NCBI GenBank assembly: GCA_030599405.1
Contig: JAUVOB010000103.1
Location: 1-6,113, forward strand
Direction of reading: 5' to 3'
From: Chloroflexota bacterium
Lineage (GTDB): Bacteria; Chloroflexota; Anaerolineae; Promineifilales; Promineifilaceae
Length of the DNA: 6,113 nt
Below are positions 1-6,113 of this stretch, one piece after another. Under the pieces are notes generated by a model. That model did no database searches and had not been told where the DNA came from. It saw nothing but the letters and a program-made list of their open reading frames with translations. The translations under genes were made by a program, and so were the position numbers. Numbering within the stretch: the first letter of the stretch is position 1; each line of letters starts with the position of its first letter.

Positions 1-1
1 A

Positions 2-58
2 GATGGCCTCGATCTGGCAATGACCCGTTTCAATGGGCCTCTCGGTTCAGACCAGTAA
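2..58 (+). CDS. pth: Peptidyl-tRNA hydrolase, C-terminal end (5' truncated)
   Basis: Only the last 18 codons and the TAA stop (56-58) are inside the window, in the frame starting at base 2. The peptide reads DGLDLAMTRFNGPLGSDQ. Peptidyl-tRNA hydrolase releases peptides from peptidyl-tRNAs that drop off the ribosome, and acts in the cytoplasm. Its C-terminal helix usually ends in a pattern like DGL..A.nR.n, which this tail matches (compare the E. coli ending DGLTKATNRLH). The next gene is mfd, and pth directly before mfd is a known arrangement in several bacterial phyla. The call rests on a very short tail plus synteny. The frame starting at base 1 is also open to 144, but its peptide resembles nothing I know. 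The catalytic residues lie outside the window. Confidence 0.7.
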   Translation, partial: DGLDLAMTRFNGPLGSDQ

Positions 59-133
59 CCAGAAAACTGCATACCGTTTTTTTTGGCCAATCCCTTTTTG
101 AAGCAGAGATGAGACGTCCACCGGTAGAACGCC

Positions 134-163
134 ATGCAAATTGAGAAGTCGATCTGTACATGA
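134..163 (+). CDS. Possible nine-codon leader ORF overlapping the mfd start
   Basis: ATG at 134 opens a frame of nine codons (MQIEKSICT) that ends in TGA at 161-163. The stop overlaps the mfd ATG (160-162) as ATGA, the classic geometry of translational coupling. No good Shine-Dalgarno sequence precedes it, and the peptide has no attenuator-like run of one amino acid. It could be chance, because an ATG followed by an early stop is common. It is listed because the mfd start itself has a weak ribosome binding site, which coupling would compensate for. Confidence 0.2.
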   Translation: MQIEKSICT

Positions 164-3100
164 ATATTTCAGGCATCCTCGAGGCATTTGATCAGCTTCC
201 TGCCTTCGAGAGCTTACTGTCTGAGGTTCGAGCTGGGTCAGTAGCCCAGCCCTTAGGCCTTCCGTCCAGTGCTCGACCGCCTACGTTGGCACACCTCTTC
301 ACGAGTGCCCGTCGAACGATGCTGCTGGTTAGTGGTAGGGTCGAATCAGTTCCTACCTGGATGCAAGCCCTTGAATCCTGGCTGCCCAACAGTCGAAATC
401 TAGTTCGCTTCCCAGAACCCACCCCTCTCCCATATGAGCGAGGCCCTTGGAGCAATAAATCTAGAAACGGGCGGCTGTCCGTTCTCACCCAGCTGATGAA
501 GGGCCAACATCCCATGCTCCCGCATCCGGAATCTCCGCTACTTGTGGTGACCTCCGCGCGGGCGCTGCTCCACCATACTCTTCCCAGGAGGAGGTTCGTC
601 GCGGCCACCAGGTTGTTGCGACCTAATCAGATCGTGGATCTTGGAAAGTTGGAGCAGGCTTGGTTAAACGCCGGCTACGAACCGGTAAGCGTCGTGGAAT
701 CGGTCGGTCAATTTAGCCGGCGTGGAGGCATTATCGATATTTTCCCAATCGGCGCCGAGCGACCCGTCCGTCTCGAGTTATTCGGTGATGAGATTGAGAC
801 GATTCGAGAATTCGATCCATCTACGCAGCGCTCTCTGGTAATGGATGATAATGTTGATCTTAGCATCGTGGTCCCGCCTGCGCGCGAAGTGTTGCCTGCC
901 GACGCCGTTTCTTTCGGAAGAAAGCATGAGAGGGATCTCGAGTTAAGCAACGAAAGCGAACTTCCTAGCTGGCGTGATGATATTCCAATGCTCGTTTCGG
1001 GAGTTCCATCGCCGCACTTGGAATTCTATCTACCCGTCATATACTCACAACCTTCATCCCTGCTTGACTATCTACCCGAAGGTGCGCCAATCGTAATTGA
1101 TGATTGTGGTGAGCTTGAAGCTTCAGCCGCTGACGTGCACCAACATGCCAGGCAGATATCTCAGGAGCACCTTGATCTTCCGGTGGATTACCCCTGTCCG
1201 CTTATGGAATGGAAGGATCTAACGGGACTACTAGATAGTCGTACGGTGATCGAACTAGGCGAAGGTAGCGAAAAGGAGTGGCTGGTCGATGGCGCTCTGG
1301 CGAATTCCTTCAAGCCTGGTCCAAAACTCGGAGGGCAGGTTCGGCCGTTCCTCTTGGAGTTGCGAAAGGCGCAAGCCCAACGAGAGCGGACGGTGGTTGT
1401 GAGTCGCCAGGCTCACCGACTTGCCGAACTCTGGCGGAAGGATTCAGACGACGCTAGCGCTATTCAAACTAATAGACATACAACTCCAGTAGATTCGTTG
1501 CCGGAAATGCCACCCCAAGGGAGCACCACGTTTGTGCAAGGAAGTTTGGCAGGCGGATTTTCGCTTGAGAAGCTCGATAGCATTAATGCAGAATCTTCTG
1601 CTAACGGTTTCTTGCTGAACCTCTTGACTGATGCCGAAGTTTTCGGCTGGAGCCGCCCAATACCGCGTCGCAGAAGCCGACCGAGGAAGGTCGCTCCCGA
1701 AAACTATTTTTCAGACATTAATCCAGGCGACTTTGTAGTCCATATAGAGTTTGGGATTGGACGCTTCATTGGCCTGGTTATTCGCTCTATCGGTGGCATG
1801 CAGCGCGAATATCTCCAGGTCAATTATGCGAACAGCGACGTGCTTTATGTGCCTGTACACCATGCTGATCGTCTGAGCAAATGGATCGGCCCTGACGATA
1901 GGATTCCGGTCTTTCATCGTCTAGGTGAAAAGACCTGGAGACGCACAAAGGCCAAAGCTCAGAAAGCGGTTGATGAACTAGCCGAAGATTTGCTGGATCT
2001 CTATGCTGCACGAGAGACAATTCGCGGATATGGCTTTTCGCCTGACACACCATGGCAAGGCGAATTGGAGGCCAGCTTCCCGTATAGAGAGACTGAGGAC
2101 CAGATGAGAGCCATCGCCGAAGTAAAGGCGGATATGGAGAGGCCATTCCCGATGGACCGACTGATATGTGGCGATGTCGGTTACGGGAAAACTGAAGTTG
2201 CTCTCAGGGCCGCGTTCAAAGTAGTCATGGATGGCAAACAAGTCGCAATACTTGTGCCGACAACCGTTCTTGCTCAGCAGCACTACAACACCTTCAAGGA
2301 ACGTCTTAAAACCTTCCCAGTGAACGTCGAGATGTTATCGAGGTTCAGAACCCAGGCGCGACAGGAGAAAATCGTAAGAGAGCTTAGAGACGGGAAGGTC
2401 GACGTGGTCATAGGCACCCATAGGTTATTCTCAGCTGACGTGGCCTTTAACGATCTTGGATTGCTGATAATAGACGAGGAACAGCGATTTGGCGTGGCTC
2501 ATAAGGAGAAGCTGAAACAACTGCGAACCGAGGTGGATGTACTCACGATGACCGCGACGCCCATACCGCGAACGCTCTATATGAGTCTGGCTGGTGTCCG
2601 AGATATCAGCCATATTGATACAGCTCCTGCGGACAGGTTACCGGTTCAAACATACGTAGGCGAGGCTGAAGACGCCCTGATGAGGCGAGCGATTCTTCGC
2701 GAAATTGACCGGAACGGACAGGTATTTTTCGTGCACAATCGTGTTCAGACCATTAAACACATGGTACTTAAACTTTCTAGCCTTGTTCCCGAGGCTGTGA
2801 TAGCTATAGGTCACGGTCAGATGAGTGAGCGAGAGCTCGAAGACGTGATGCTCCGCTTCGTCGAAGGTGAAATCGATGTGCTGGTGAGCACGTCAATTAT
2901 TGAGAGTGGTCTCGATATTCCCAATGCCAATACGTTGATTGTCGACCAGGCTGACCAATTCGGCCTCGCCCAACTTTACCAACTTCGTGGACGAGTTGGG
3001 AGGGGCGTTCGCAGAGCATACGCCTATTTCTTTCACCGACCTTGGCACCGGTTATCGGCCGATGCTCGCACCCGGCTAGAGGTTATTTCATCTCAGACGG

Positions 3101-3732
3101 ATCTTGGCGCTGGTTACAGCATTTCAATGCGAGATCTTGAGATTAGAGGGGCAGGCGATCTGCTGGGCGCCAAGCAAAGCGGTCATATCGCCGCTGTTGG
3201 CTTTGACCTCTATACCCGGCTGCTGACTCAGGCGGTCAAGCGGCGAAGAGCAGAAGCCGATGGTAAGAAAATGCCTGTTGAGCTCCCAGAAGCGGTTCTC
3301 ATCGATCTGCCTATTGCTGCCTATATTCCAACCAATTATGTTCTAGATACTTCGCTCCGCCTTCGACTCTATCGGCGAATGGCAGTTCTCGAATCCCTTG
3401 AGGACATTGACAATATCGCCGAAGAACTAGCCGACAGATTCGGCACGATACCAGATCCGGTCGACAATCTACTTTTCCAGCTTCGTATTAAGACTCTAGC
3501 AACCGTTGCGGGTGTATCCGCTGTTGCAACCGAGGTAGGACAATTGCAGATTCGGCTGCCCGAGCAAAATGGATCGAATCGCATTCGTCTTCAAGGCTCT
3601 TTGGGAGATAAGGTTCGGGTTAGTCGGAAAGCGATCTGGCTAGGACGCGATTTGGAAGAGAGCGAGTGGCGGGCGCTCCTGGTGCAAGTACTGGAGAAAT
3701 TGGGTTCTATCGAGCTGGTGTCGGTGGTTTGA
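160..3732 (+). CDS. mfd: Transcription-repair coupling factor Mfd
   Basis: A complete protein of 1190 residues, normal for Mfd. Mfd is a DNA translocase that pushes RNA polymerase stalled at a lesion off the template and recruits UvrA for nucleotide excision repair. Visible in order: a UvrB-like module (about 1-310) with the signature GQFSRRGGIIDIFP (183-196) and ELFGDEIETIREFD (206-219), lacking a Walker A motif as expected; a poorly conserved middle region (about 310-500); a CarD-like RNA polymerase interaction domain (about 515-585, NPGDFVVHIEFGIGRFIGL at 521-539); and a RecG-like motor with Walker A GDVGYGKT (671-678), DEEQ (772-775), TATPIPRT (798-805), STSIIESGLDIP (910-921) and QLRGRVGR (941-948). 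The TRG translocation motif is RDLEIRGAGDLLGAKQSG (991-1008). The TRCF C-terminal domain, about 1040-1170, normally masks the UvrA-binding surface. The ATG at 160 has only a weak GAGAAG (143-148) upstream, but the N-terminus fits the family. No frameshift or missing motor residue was seen. Confidence 0.97.
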   Translation: MNISGILEAFDQLPAFESLLSEVRAGSVAQPLGLPSSARPPTLAHLFTSARRTMLLVSGRVESVPTWMQALESWLPNSRNLVRFPEPTPLPYERGPWSNKSRNGRLSVLTQLMKGQHPMLPHPESPLLVVTSARALLHHTLPRRRFVAATRLLRPNQIVDLGKLEQAWLNAGYEPVSVVESVGQFSRRGGIIDIFPIGAERPVRLELFGDEIETIREFDPSTQRSLVMDDNVDLSIVVPPAREVLPADAVSFGRKHERDLELSNESELPSWRDDIPMLVSGVPSPHLEFYLPVIYSQPSSLLDYLPEGAPIVIDDCGELEASAADVHQHARQISQEHLDLPVDYPCPLMEWKDLTGLLDSRTVIELGEGSEKEWLVDGALANSFKPGPKLGGQVRPFLLELRKAQAQRERTVVVSRQAHRLAELWRKDSDDASAIQTNRHTTPVDSLPEMPPQGSTTFVQGSLAGGFSLEKLDSINAESSANGFLLNLLTDAEVFGWSRPIPRRRSRPRKVAPENYFSDINPGDFVVHIEFGIGRFIGLVIRSIGGMQREYLQVNYANSDVLYVPVHHADRLSKWIGPDDRIPVFHRLGEKTWRRTKAKAQKAVDELAEDLLDLYAARETIRGYGFSPDTPWQGELEASFPYRETEDQMRAIAEVKADMERPFPMDRLICGDVGYGKTEVALRAAFKVVMDGKQVAILVPTTVLAQQHYNTFKERLKTFPVNVEMLSRFRTQARQEKIVRELRDGKVDVVIGTHRLFSADVAFNDLGLLIIDEEQRFGVAHKEKLKQLRTEVDVLTMTATPIPRTLYMSLAGVRDISHIDTAPADRLPVQTYVGEAEDALMRRAILREIDRNGQVFFVHNRVQTIKHMVLKLSSLVPEAVIAIGHGQMSERELEDVMLRFVEGEIDVLVSTSIIESGLDIPNANTLIVDQADQFGLAQLYQLRGRVGRGVRRAYAYFFHRPWHRLSADARTRLEVISSQTDLGAGYSISMRDLEIRGAGDLLGAKQSGHIAAVGFDLYTRLLTQAVKRRRAEADGKKMPVELPEAVLIDLPIAAYIPTNYVLDTSLRLRLYRRMAVLESLEDIDNIAEELADRFGTIPDPVDNLLFQLRIKTLATVAGVSAVATEVGQLQIRLPEQNGSNRIRLQGSLGDKVRVSRKAIWLGRDLEESEWRALLVQVLEKLGSIELVSVV

Positions 3733-3753
3733 ACGTTTTGGTGCATCGTGCTA

Positions 3754-3767
3754 GATAGTTAGCTATC
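3754..3767 (+). other. Small hairpin downstream of mfd
   Basis: GATAG (3754-3758), loop TTAG, CTATC (3763-3767) is a perfect 5-bp inverted repeat 22 bases after the mfd stop. The stem is AT-rich and no T-run follows, so it is weak as a terminator on its own. It sits just before a second hairpin at 3778-3791. Confidence 0.3.
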
Positions 3768-3774
3768 GCGTCGA

Positions 3775-3794
3775 TATAGTCCTCTGGGACTTTA
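3775..3794 (+). terminator. Weak candidate terminator hairpin after mfd
   Basis: AGTCC (3778-3782), loop TCTG, GGACT (3787-3791) forms a perfect 5-bp stem with a 4-base loop. Past a T/T mismatch (3777 and 3792), two more A-T pairs extend it to 3775-3794. Only three T residues (3791-3793) follow the stem core, so intrinsic termination would be inefficient. Its place between mfd and a promoter-like TATAAT makes a boundary role plausible but unproven. Confidence 0.3.
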
Positions 3795-3816
3795 CTGACT
3801 AGTACATCTGGATTGA

Positions 3817-3846
3817 TTGCTTGATCCGGAGGTGGCAGGATATAAT
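3817..3846 (+). promoter_or_regulatory. Sigma-70-like promoter for a possibly leaderless small gene
   Basis: TATAAT at 3841-3846 matches the -10 consensus perfectly. TTGCTT at 3817-3822 is a modest -35 match (TTG only) at 18 bp spacing. The -10 element ends six bases before the ATG at 3853, so transcription would be expected to begin at or within a base or two of that ATG and give a leaderless mRNA. A GGAGG (3828-3832) lies upstream, but its 20-base distance from the ATG is too long for normal ribosome binding. An AGGA (3837-3840) is 12 bases away, which is marginal. Confidence 0.5.
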
Positions 3847-3852
3847 CTTTTT

Positions 3853-4227
3853 ATGAAGGTCCAGTTCTTCGACGATCCAACGCGGGGGCCAGTGCCAAGA
3901 GAAGATGTGCGGTTTAATAGTTTGGGCCTCTATATGTATGATGACGGTCAGAGGGTTGCTGTTGGCTTTGACGTTACTCCTTTCCGTGAGCGACCTAACA
4001 TCGAAGTAACGTTAAGAAACGAAGAAGGAAAAGAAGCTGCCTCGCTTAATGTCTTAGAGGCGATTCAACCGAATTTCAATCTAACGATGCATATTAGAGA
4101 TAATTCGGAATCAAGTCGGTATGAAGTCGAAGCCATCCTGTATTATACTTCCCAAGATAACGGAGAACGGATGGTCGTCGATAGTGTGATAAGAACACTG
4201 GACGCCAGTCATGTTGGCGAACAATGA
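3853..4227 (+). CDS. Small protein of unknown function downstream of mfd
   Basis: A 124-residue protein from the ATG at 3853. A TTG at 3817 would add 12 residues, but it lies directly after an in-frame stop (3814-3816) and inside the putative promoter, so the ATG is preferred. I do not recognise a named domain. There is no signal peptide, membrane segment or cysteine, so it is probably cytoplasmic. The sequence alternates hydrophobic and polar residues in strand-like runs (RVAVGFDVTPF, NIEVTLRN, NFNLTMHI, RYEVEAILYYTS), suggesting a compact beta-sandwich. The motif DVRFNSLGLYMYDDGQRVAVGFD near the N-terminus (19 to about 41) looks like the most constrained part. The style resembles small hypothetical proteins of Chloroflexota, from memory only. 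Its stop TGA overlaps an ATG at 4224, and a protein kinase gene starts 103 bp further on, so it may share a transcript with the kinase. A regulatory link to the kinase is speculation. Confidence 0.8.
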   Translation: MKVQFFDDPTRGPVPREDVRFNSLGLYMYDDGQRVAVGFDVTPFRERPNIEVTLRNEEGKEAASLNVLEAIQPNFNLTMHIRDNSESSRYEVEAILYYTSQDNGERMVVDSVIRTLDASHVGEQ

Positions 4228-4337
4228 ACGAACCAGATTTCACTCGATTCGTAAACGTGGCGCTGATTTATACGTATTCGTTGGCCCAAATGTCATCATC
4301 AATCCTATTTAGTCGATCAGCGAAAGAGCAATGGTAA
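4224..4337 (+). CDS. Candidate 37-codon ORF bridging the small gene and the kinase
   Basis: ATG at 4224 overlaps the TGA of the preceding gene (ATGA, 4224-4227). The frame stays open for 37 codons to TAA at 4335-4337, overlapping the first seven bases of the kinase gene. The peptide starts MNEPDFTRFVNVALIYTYSL and continues with a Ser-rich, moderately hydrophobic stretch, ending in RSAKEQW. The middle (about residues 8-30) could be a short membrane-associated helix, but it contains several polar residues. No strong ribosome binding site is present, so translation would depend on coupling. It fills the whole gap between two real genes with overlaps at both ends, which is the reason for listing it. 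It could equally be a chance open frame in a short intergenic region. Confidence 0.25.
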   Translation: MNEPDFTRFVNVALIYTYSLAQMSSSILFSRSAKEQW

Positions 4338-6113
4338 AAGAAACAAACGTCGGCAAGACCATTGGGAAATATGTTATCGTCGAAGGCCTCGGACGCGGCG
4401 GAATGGCCGAGGTCTATCTCGGCTATCAAGAGTCTCTGGACCGCTATGTGGCTATCAAATTGATGCACACATTCCTGGCGGATGAGCAAGATTTCTTGAC
4501 CCGGTTTCAGAGAGAAGCACGGTCGATGGCTTCGCTCAATCACAACAACATCGTTGGTGTATATGACTTCGATGTCCAGGATGGTGTTTACTATATCGTC
4601 ATGGAATATGTGCCGGGTGGCACGTTAAAGCAGCGACTGGAATCCCTGGACAAAAAAGGGGAAAAACTACCGTTATCGGAGTCGACCAGGGTAGCTCTTG
4701 AAATCGCAGATGCCTTGTCCTATGCCCATGGACGCGGGATGGTTCACCGCGATATCAAACCGGCGAATATAATGATTAATAAGGAAGGGCATGTCGTCTT
4801 GACTGATTTCGGCATCGCAAAGATTCTCAGCGGCCCTTCGTTTACTGCCACTGGAGCCATGATTGGTACCCCCGCCTACATGTCTCCTGAGCAAGGCCTA
4901 GGGCAGCCAGGAGATGAGAGAAGCGATCTTTATGCCCTGGGCGTACTGTATTATCAGATGGCAACTGGTCGTCTTCCATATGACGCCGATACGCCATTAG
5001 CGGTAATCATGAAGCATGTAAATGAACCGATACCGCTGCCAAGCGCGGTGGTCGATAGTCTACCGAAGGAACTTCAGGCTGTAATAATGAAGTCCCTGGC
5101 AAAAGATCCAGACGAACGCTATCAAACTGCCGACGACTTCGCCAACGATCTAACAGCGGCTGCCTCCACCAGTAACCTGGCAGTAGCTGCAAGCCTATCG
5201 ATGGCCTTTCTCAAAGATAAGCCTACACCACCTCCACCGCCTCCTTCCGCCAAGGTTGATACCGGCGCCCCGGTTGCAGCCACGGTCCTTGCGCCACAAG
5301 CTACGGTGATGGGCGGTGCGGCAGAGACTAGACTTGCCACACCCGATATCATTGACGAGACCGAGATTGCCTCGCCGGTAGCTCCGACCCCACCCAAGGA
5401 ACGGAGTCGATGGTGGATATTCCTGCTGCTCATTGTTGTGCTAATTACCATCGGTGGTATCGCAGGCGGCATATTTGCATTTGGATCTATTGGTGATGAA
5501 GAGGCAACATCAGTGCCGACAGCTACACTAGCTGTGGTGGCTGTTGCGCCATCGGCAACCAGCACGGTTGAACCAACCGCAACAGAGGAGATTCCTACTA
5601 TTGATATTGTCGGAATGGCCGTAGATAGCCTGGCCGCGACATTAACGGCCCAACCAACATTAACATCGTTGCCAACGGATACGCCGGCGCCAACCTCCAC
5701 GCCAACACCTGACGCAACTGGGACATTTATAGCCTCCTGCGAGGAAGGGGTAGAGCTTGTTGAGAGCTTTACCTATAACGGTCCAAGTTCAAGTGCTCCA
5801 ACGGGATCAAACTTTCCAATTACGTGGGTTCTGGAAAACAGCGGGACGTGCTTACTCGAGGCGGGCCTCGAGTGGAAATACCTTGGAGGTGAGTCGTTTG
5901 GTGATCCGGACTCCGTGGTTCTTGAAAGCGATCTGGCGAGTGGCGAACAGGCATCGTTAACCACAAGATTAGACGCGCCAGCTCGAGCTGGTACATACGC
6001 GAGTACCTGGCAACTTACTGACGAAGAAGGGAATCAGGTCGGCAACGGACAGACTTTTGATGTACGCGTATATGCACCGGTCACGCCAACACCACGTCCA
6101 ACAAATACGCCAG
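4331..6113 (+). CDS. Transmembrane serine/threonine protein kinase with extracellular NBR1-like Ig domain (3' truncated)
   Basis: Open from the ATG at 4331 to the window edge (594 codons, no stop). The first in-frame stop upstream is TAG 4310-4312 with no other start between; the ribosome binding site is poor (AAAGAG). Residues about 14-275 form a Hanks-type kinase: glycine loop LGRGGMAEVY (20-29), VAIK with Lys43, helix-C Glu62, HRDIKPAN (139-146) with catalytic Asp141, DFG (159-161), and GTPAYMSPEQ (179-188). Thr172 and Thr174 in the activation loop fit PknB-type autophosphorylation sites. Next come a Pro/Thr linker with ATV repeats (295-358), basic residues KERSR, one transmembrane helix (361-384), and an outer Thr/Pro-rich stalk (390-465). 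Residues 470-582 fit the NBR1-type Ig-like fold: ITWVLENSGTC (497-507), APARAGTYASTWQL (549-562) and a final strand TFDVRVY. Cys470 and Cys507 could form a disulfide. A second Thr/Pro linker starts at 583, so more outer domain probably follows. The kinase should phosphorylate cytoplasmic Ser/Thr targets in response to an outer signal; targets and ligand are unknown. Confidence 0.95.
   Translation, partial: MVKETNVGKTIGKYVIVEGLGRGGMAEVYLGYQESLDRYVAIKLMHTFLADEQDFLTRFQREARSMASLNHNNIVGVYDFDVQDGVYYIVMEYVPGGTLKQRLESLDKKGEKLPLSESTRVALEIADALSYAHGRGMVHRDIKPANIMINKEGHVVLTDFGIAKILSGPSFTATGAMIGTPAYMSPEQGLGQPGDERSDLYALGVLYYQMATGRLPYDADTPLAVIMKHVNEPIPLPSAVVDSLPKELQAVIMKSLAKDPDERYQTADDFANDLTAAASTSNLAVAASLSMAFLKDKPTPPPPPPSAKVDTGAPVAATVLAPQATVMGGAAETRLATPDIIDETEIASPVAPTPPKERSRWWIFLLLIVVLITIGGIAGGIFAFGSIGDEEATSVPTATLAVVAVAPSATSTVEPTATEEIPTIDIVGMAVDSLAATLTAQPTLTSLPTDTPAPTSTPTPDATGTFIASCEEGVELVESFTYNGPSSSAPTGSNFPITWVLENSGTCLLEAGLEWKYLGGESFGDPDSVVLESDLASGEQASLTTRLDAPARAGTYASTWQLTDEEGNQVGNGQTFDVRVYAPVTPTPRPTNTP
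5854..5873 (+). repeat. Perfect 8-bp inverted repeat inside the kinase gene
   Basis: ACTCGAGG (5854-5861), a four-base loop CGGG, and CCTCGAGT (5866-5873) form a perfect GC-rich hairpin of 20 bases. It encodes residues around LLEAGLEW of the NBR1-like domain, where a Leu-Glu pair occurs twice. No T-run follows, so it is not an intrinsic terminator. It may be a by-product of the coding sequence. Confidence 0.6.

Noticed and set aside
77..90. Run of eight T followed by a TTGGCCAA palindrome, considered as a pth terminator
   Set aside because: The T8 run (77-84) has no convincing stem before it; only 4-bp pairings can be found, and the 8-base palindrome cannot form a hairpin loop.
1..144. Open frame starting at base 1
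   Set aside because: It is open for 47 codons but its peptide is Arg/Pro-rich and unlike known proteins, while the frame starting at base 2 matches the Pth C-terminus and ends at 58.
192..608. Minus-strand open frame of 138 codons inside mfd
   Set aside because: It is antisense to the conserved UvrB-like N-terminal region of Mfd and its product looks like no real protein (Arg/Ser/Gly-rich).
1633..1647. Hairpin GCCGAA / TTCGGC inside mfd
   Set aside because: A 6-bp stem with a 3-base loop in coding sequence for DAEVFGW, a conserved Mfd stretch, and with no T-run; best explained by the protein sequence.
1820..2283. Overlapping minus-strand frames (108 and 101 codons) inside mfd
   Set aside because: They lie opposite the RNA polymerase interaction domain and the Walker A region, where the plus-strand protein is strongly conserved.
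4270..4311. Possible kinase promoter around ATACGTAT and TATTTA
   Set aside because: The hexamers match the consensus poorly (about three of six) and no properly spaced -35 element is present.
4268..4543. Minus-strand open frame of 91 codons over the kinase start
   Set aside because: It runs antisense to the kinase glycine loop and Lys43 region, so it is a shadow of that coding sequence.
5122..5700. Long minus-strand open frame of 192 codons opposite the kinase linker
   Set aside because: Its product is Val/Ala/Ser/Thr low complexity, the mirror of the Thr/Pro/Ala-rich linkers and stalk. The plus strand carries a clear kinase frame across the same bases.

Overview
The window looks like a piece of a chromosome from a member of the Chloroflexota, probably an Anaerolineae- or Caldilineae-like lineage. 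The clues are a serine/threonine kinase whose extracellular part has Thr/Pro-rich linkers around an NBR1-type Ig-like domain, a composition typical of that phylum, and a small conserved-looking protein next to mfd. Base composition is roughly balanced. The taxonomic call is inference from protein style, since no rRNA or other marker is present. I see no mobile element, CRISPR array, tRNA or rRNA.

Layout, all genes on the + strand: (1) the last codons of a gene ending at 58, whose C-terminal peptide fits peptidyl-tRNA hydrolase (pth); (2) a 101-bp gap; (3) a complete mfd gene (160-3732), the transcription-repair coupling factor with all expected modules; (4) a 120-bp gap with two small hairpins and, at its 3' end, a perfect TATAAT placed exactly where a leaderless transcript would start on the next ATG; (5) a small protein of 124 residues and unknown function (3853-4227); (6) a 37-codon open frame (4224-4337) that overlaps the stop of the small gene by 4 bp and the start of the kinase by 7 bp; (7) a membrane-anchored serine/threonine protein kinase (4331 to the window end, 3' truncated).

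How the genes relate: pth-mfd is a familiar housekeeping neighbourhood, linking translation recycling with repair of transcription-blocking DNA damage. The promoter-like element and hairpins after mfd suggest that the small protein, the 37-codon frame and the kinase form a separate transcription unit. The kinase has a cytoplasmic catalytic domain with every key residue, a Thr/Pro linker, one transmembrane helix, and an outer NBR1-like Ig domain in the position where Gram-positive PknB-type kinases carry PASTA repeats. The least ordinary points are that kinase sensor architecture, the possible leaderless start of the small gene, and the overlapping 37-codon frame.
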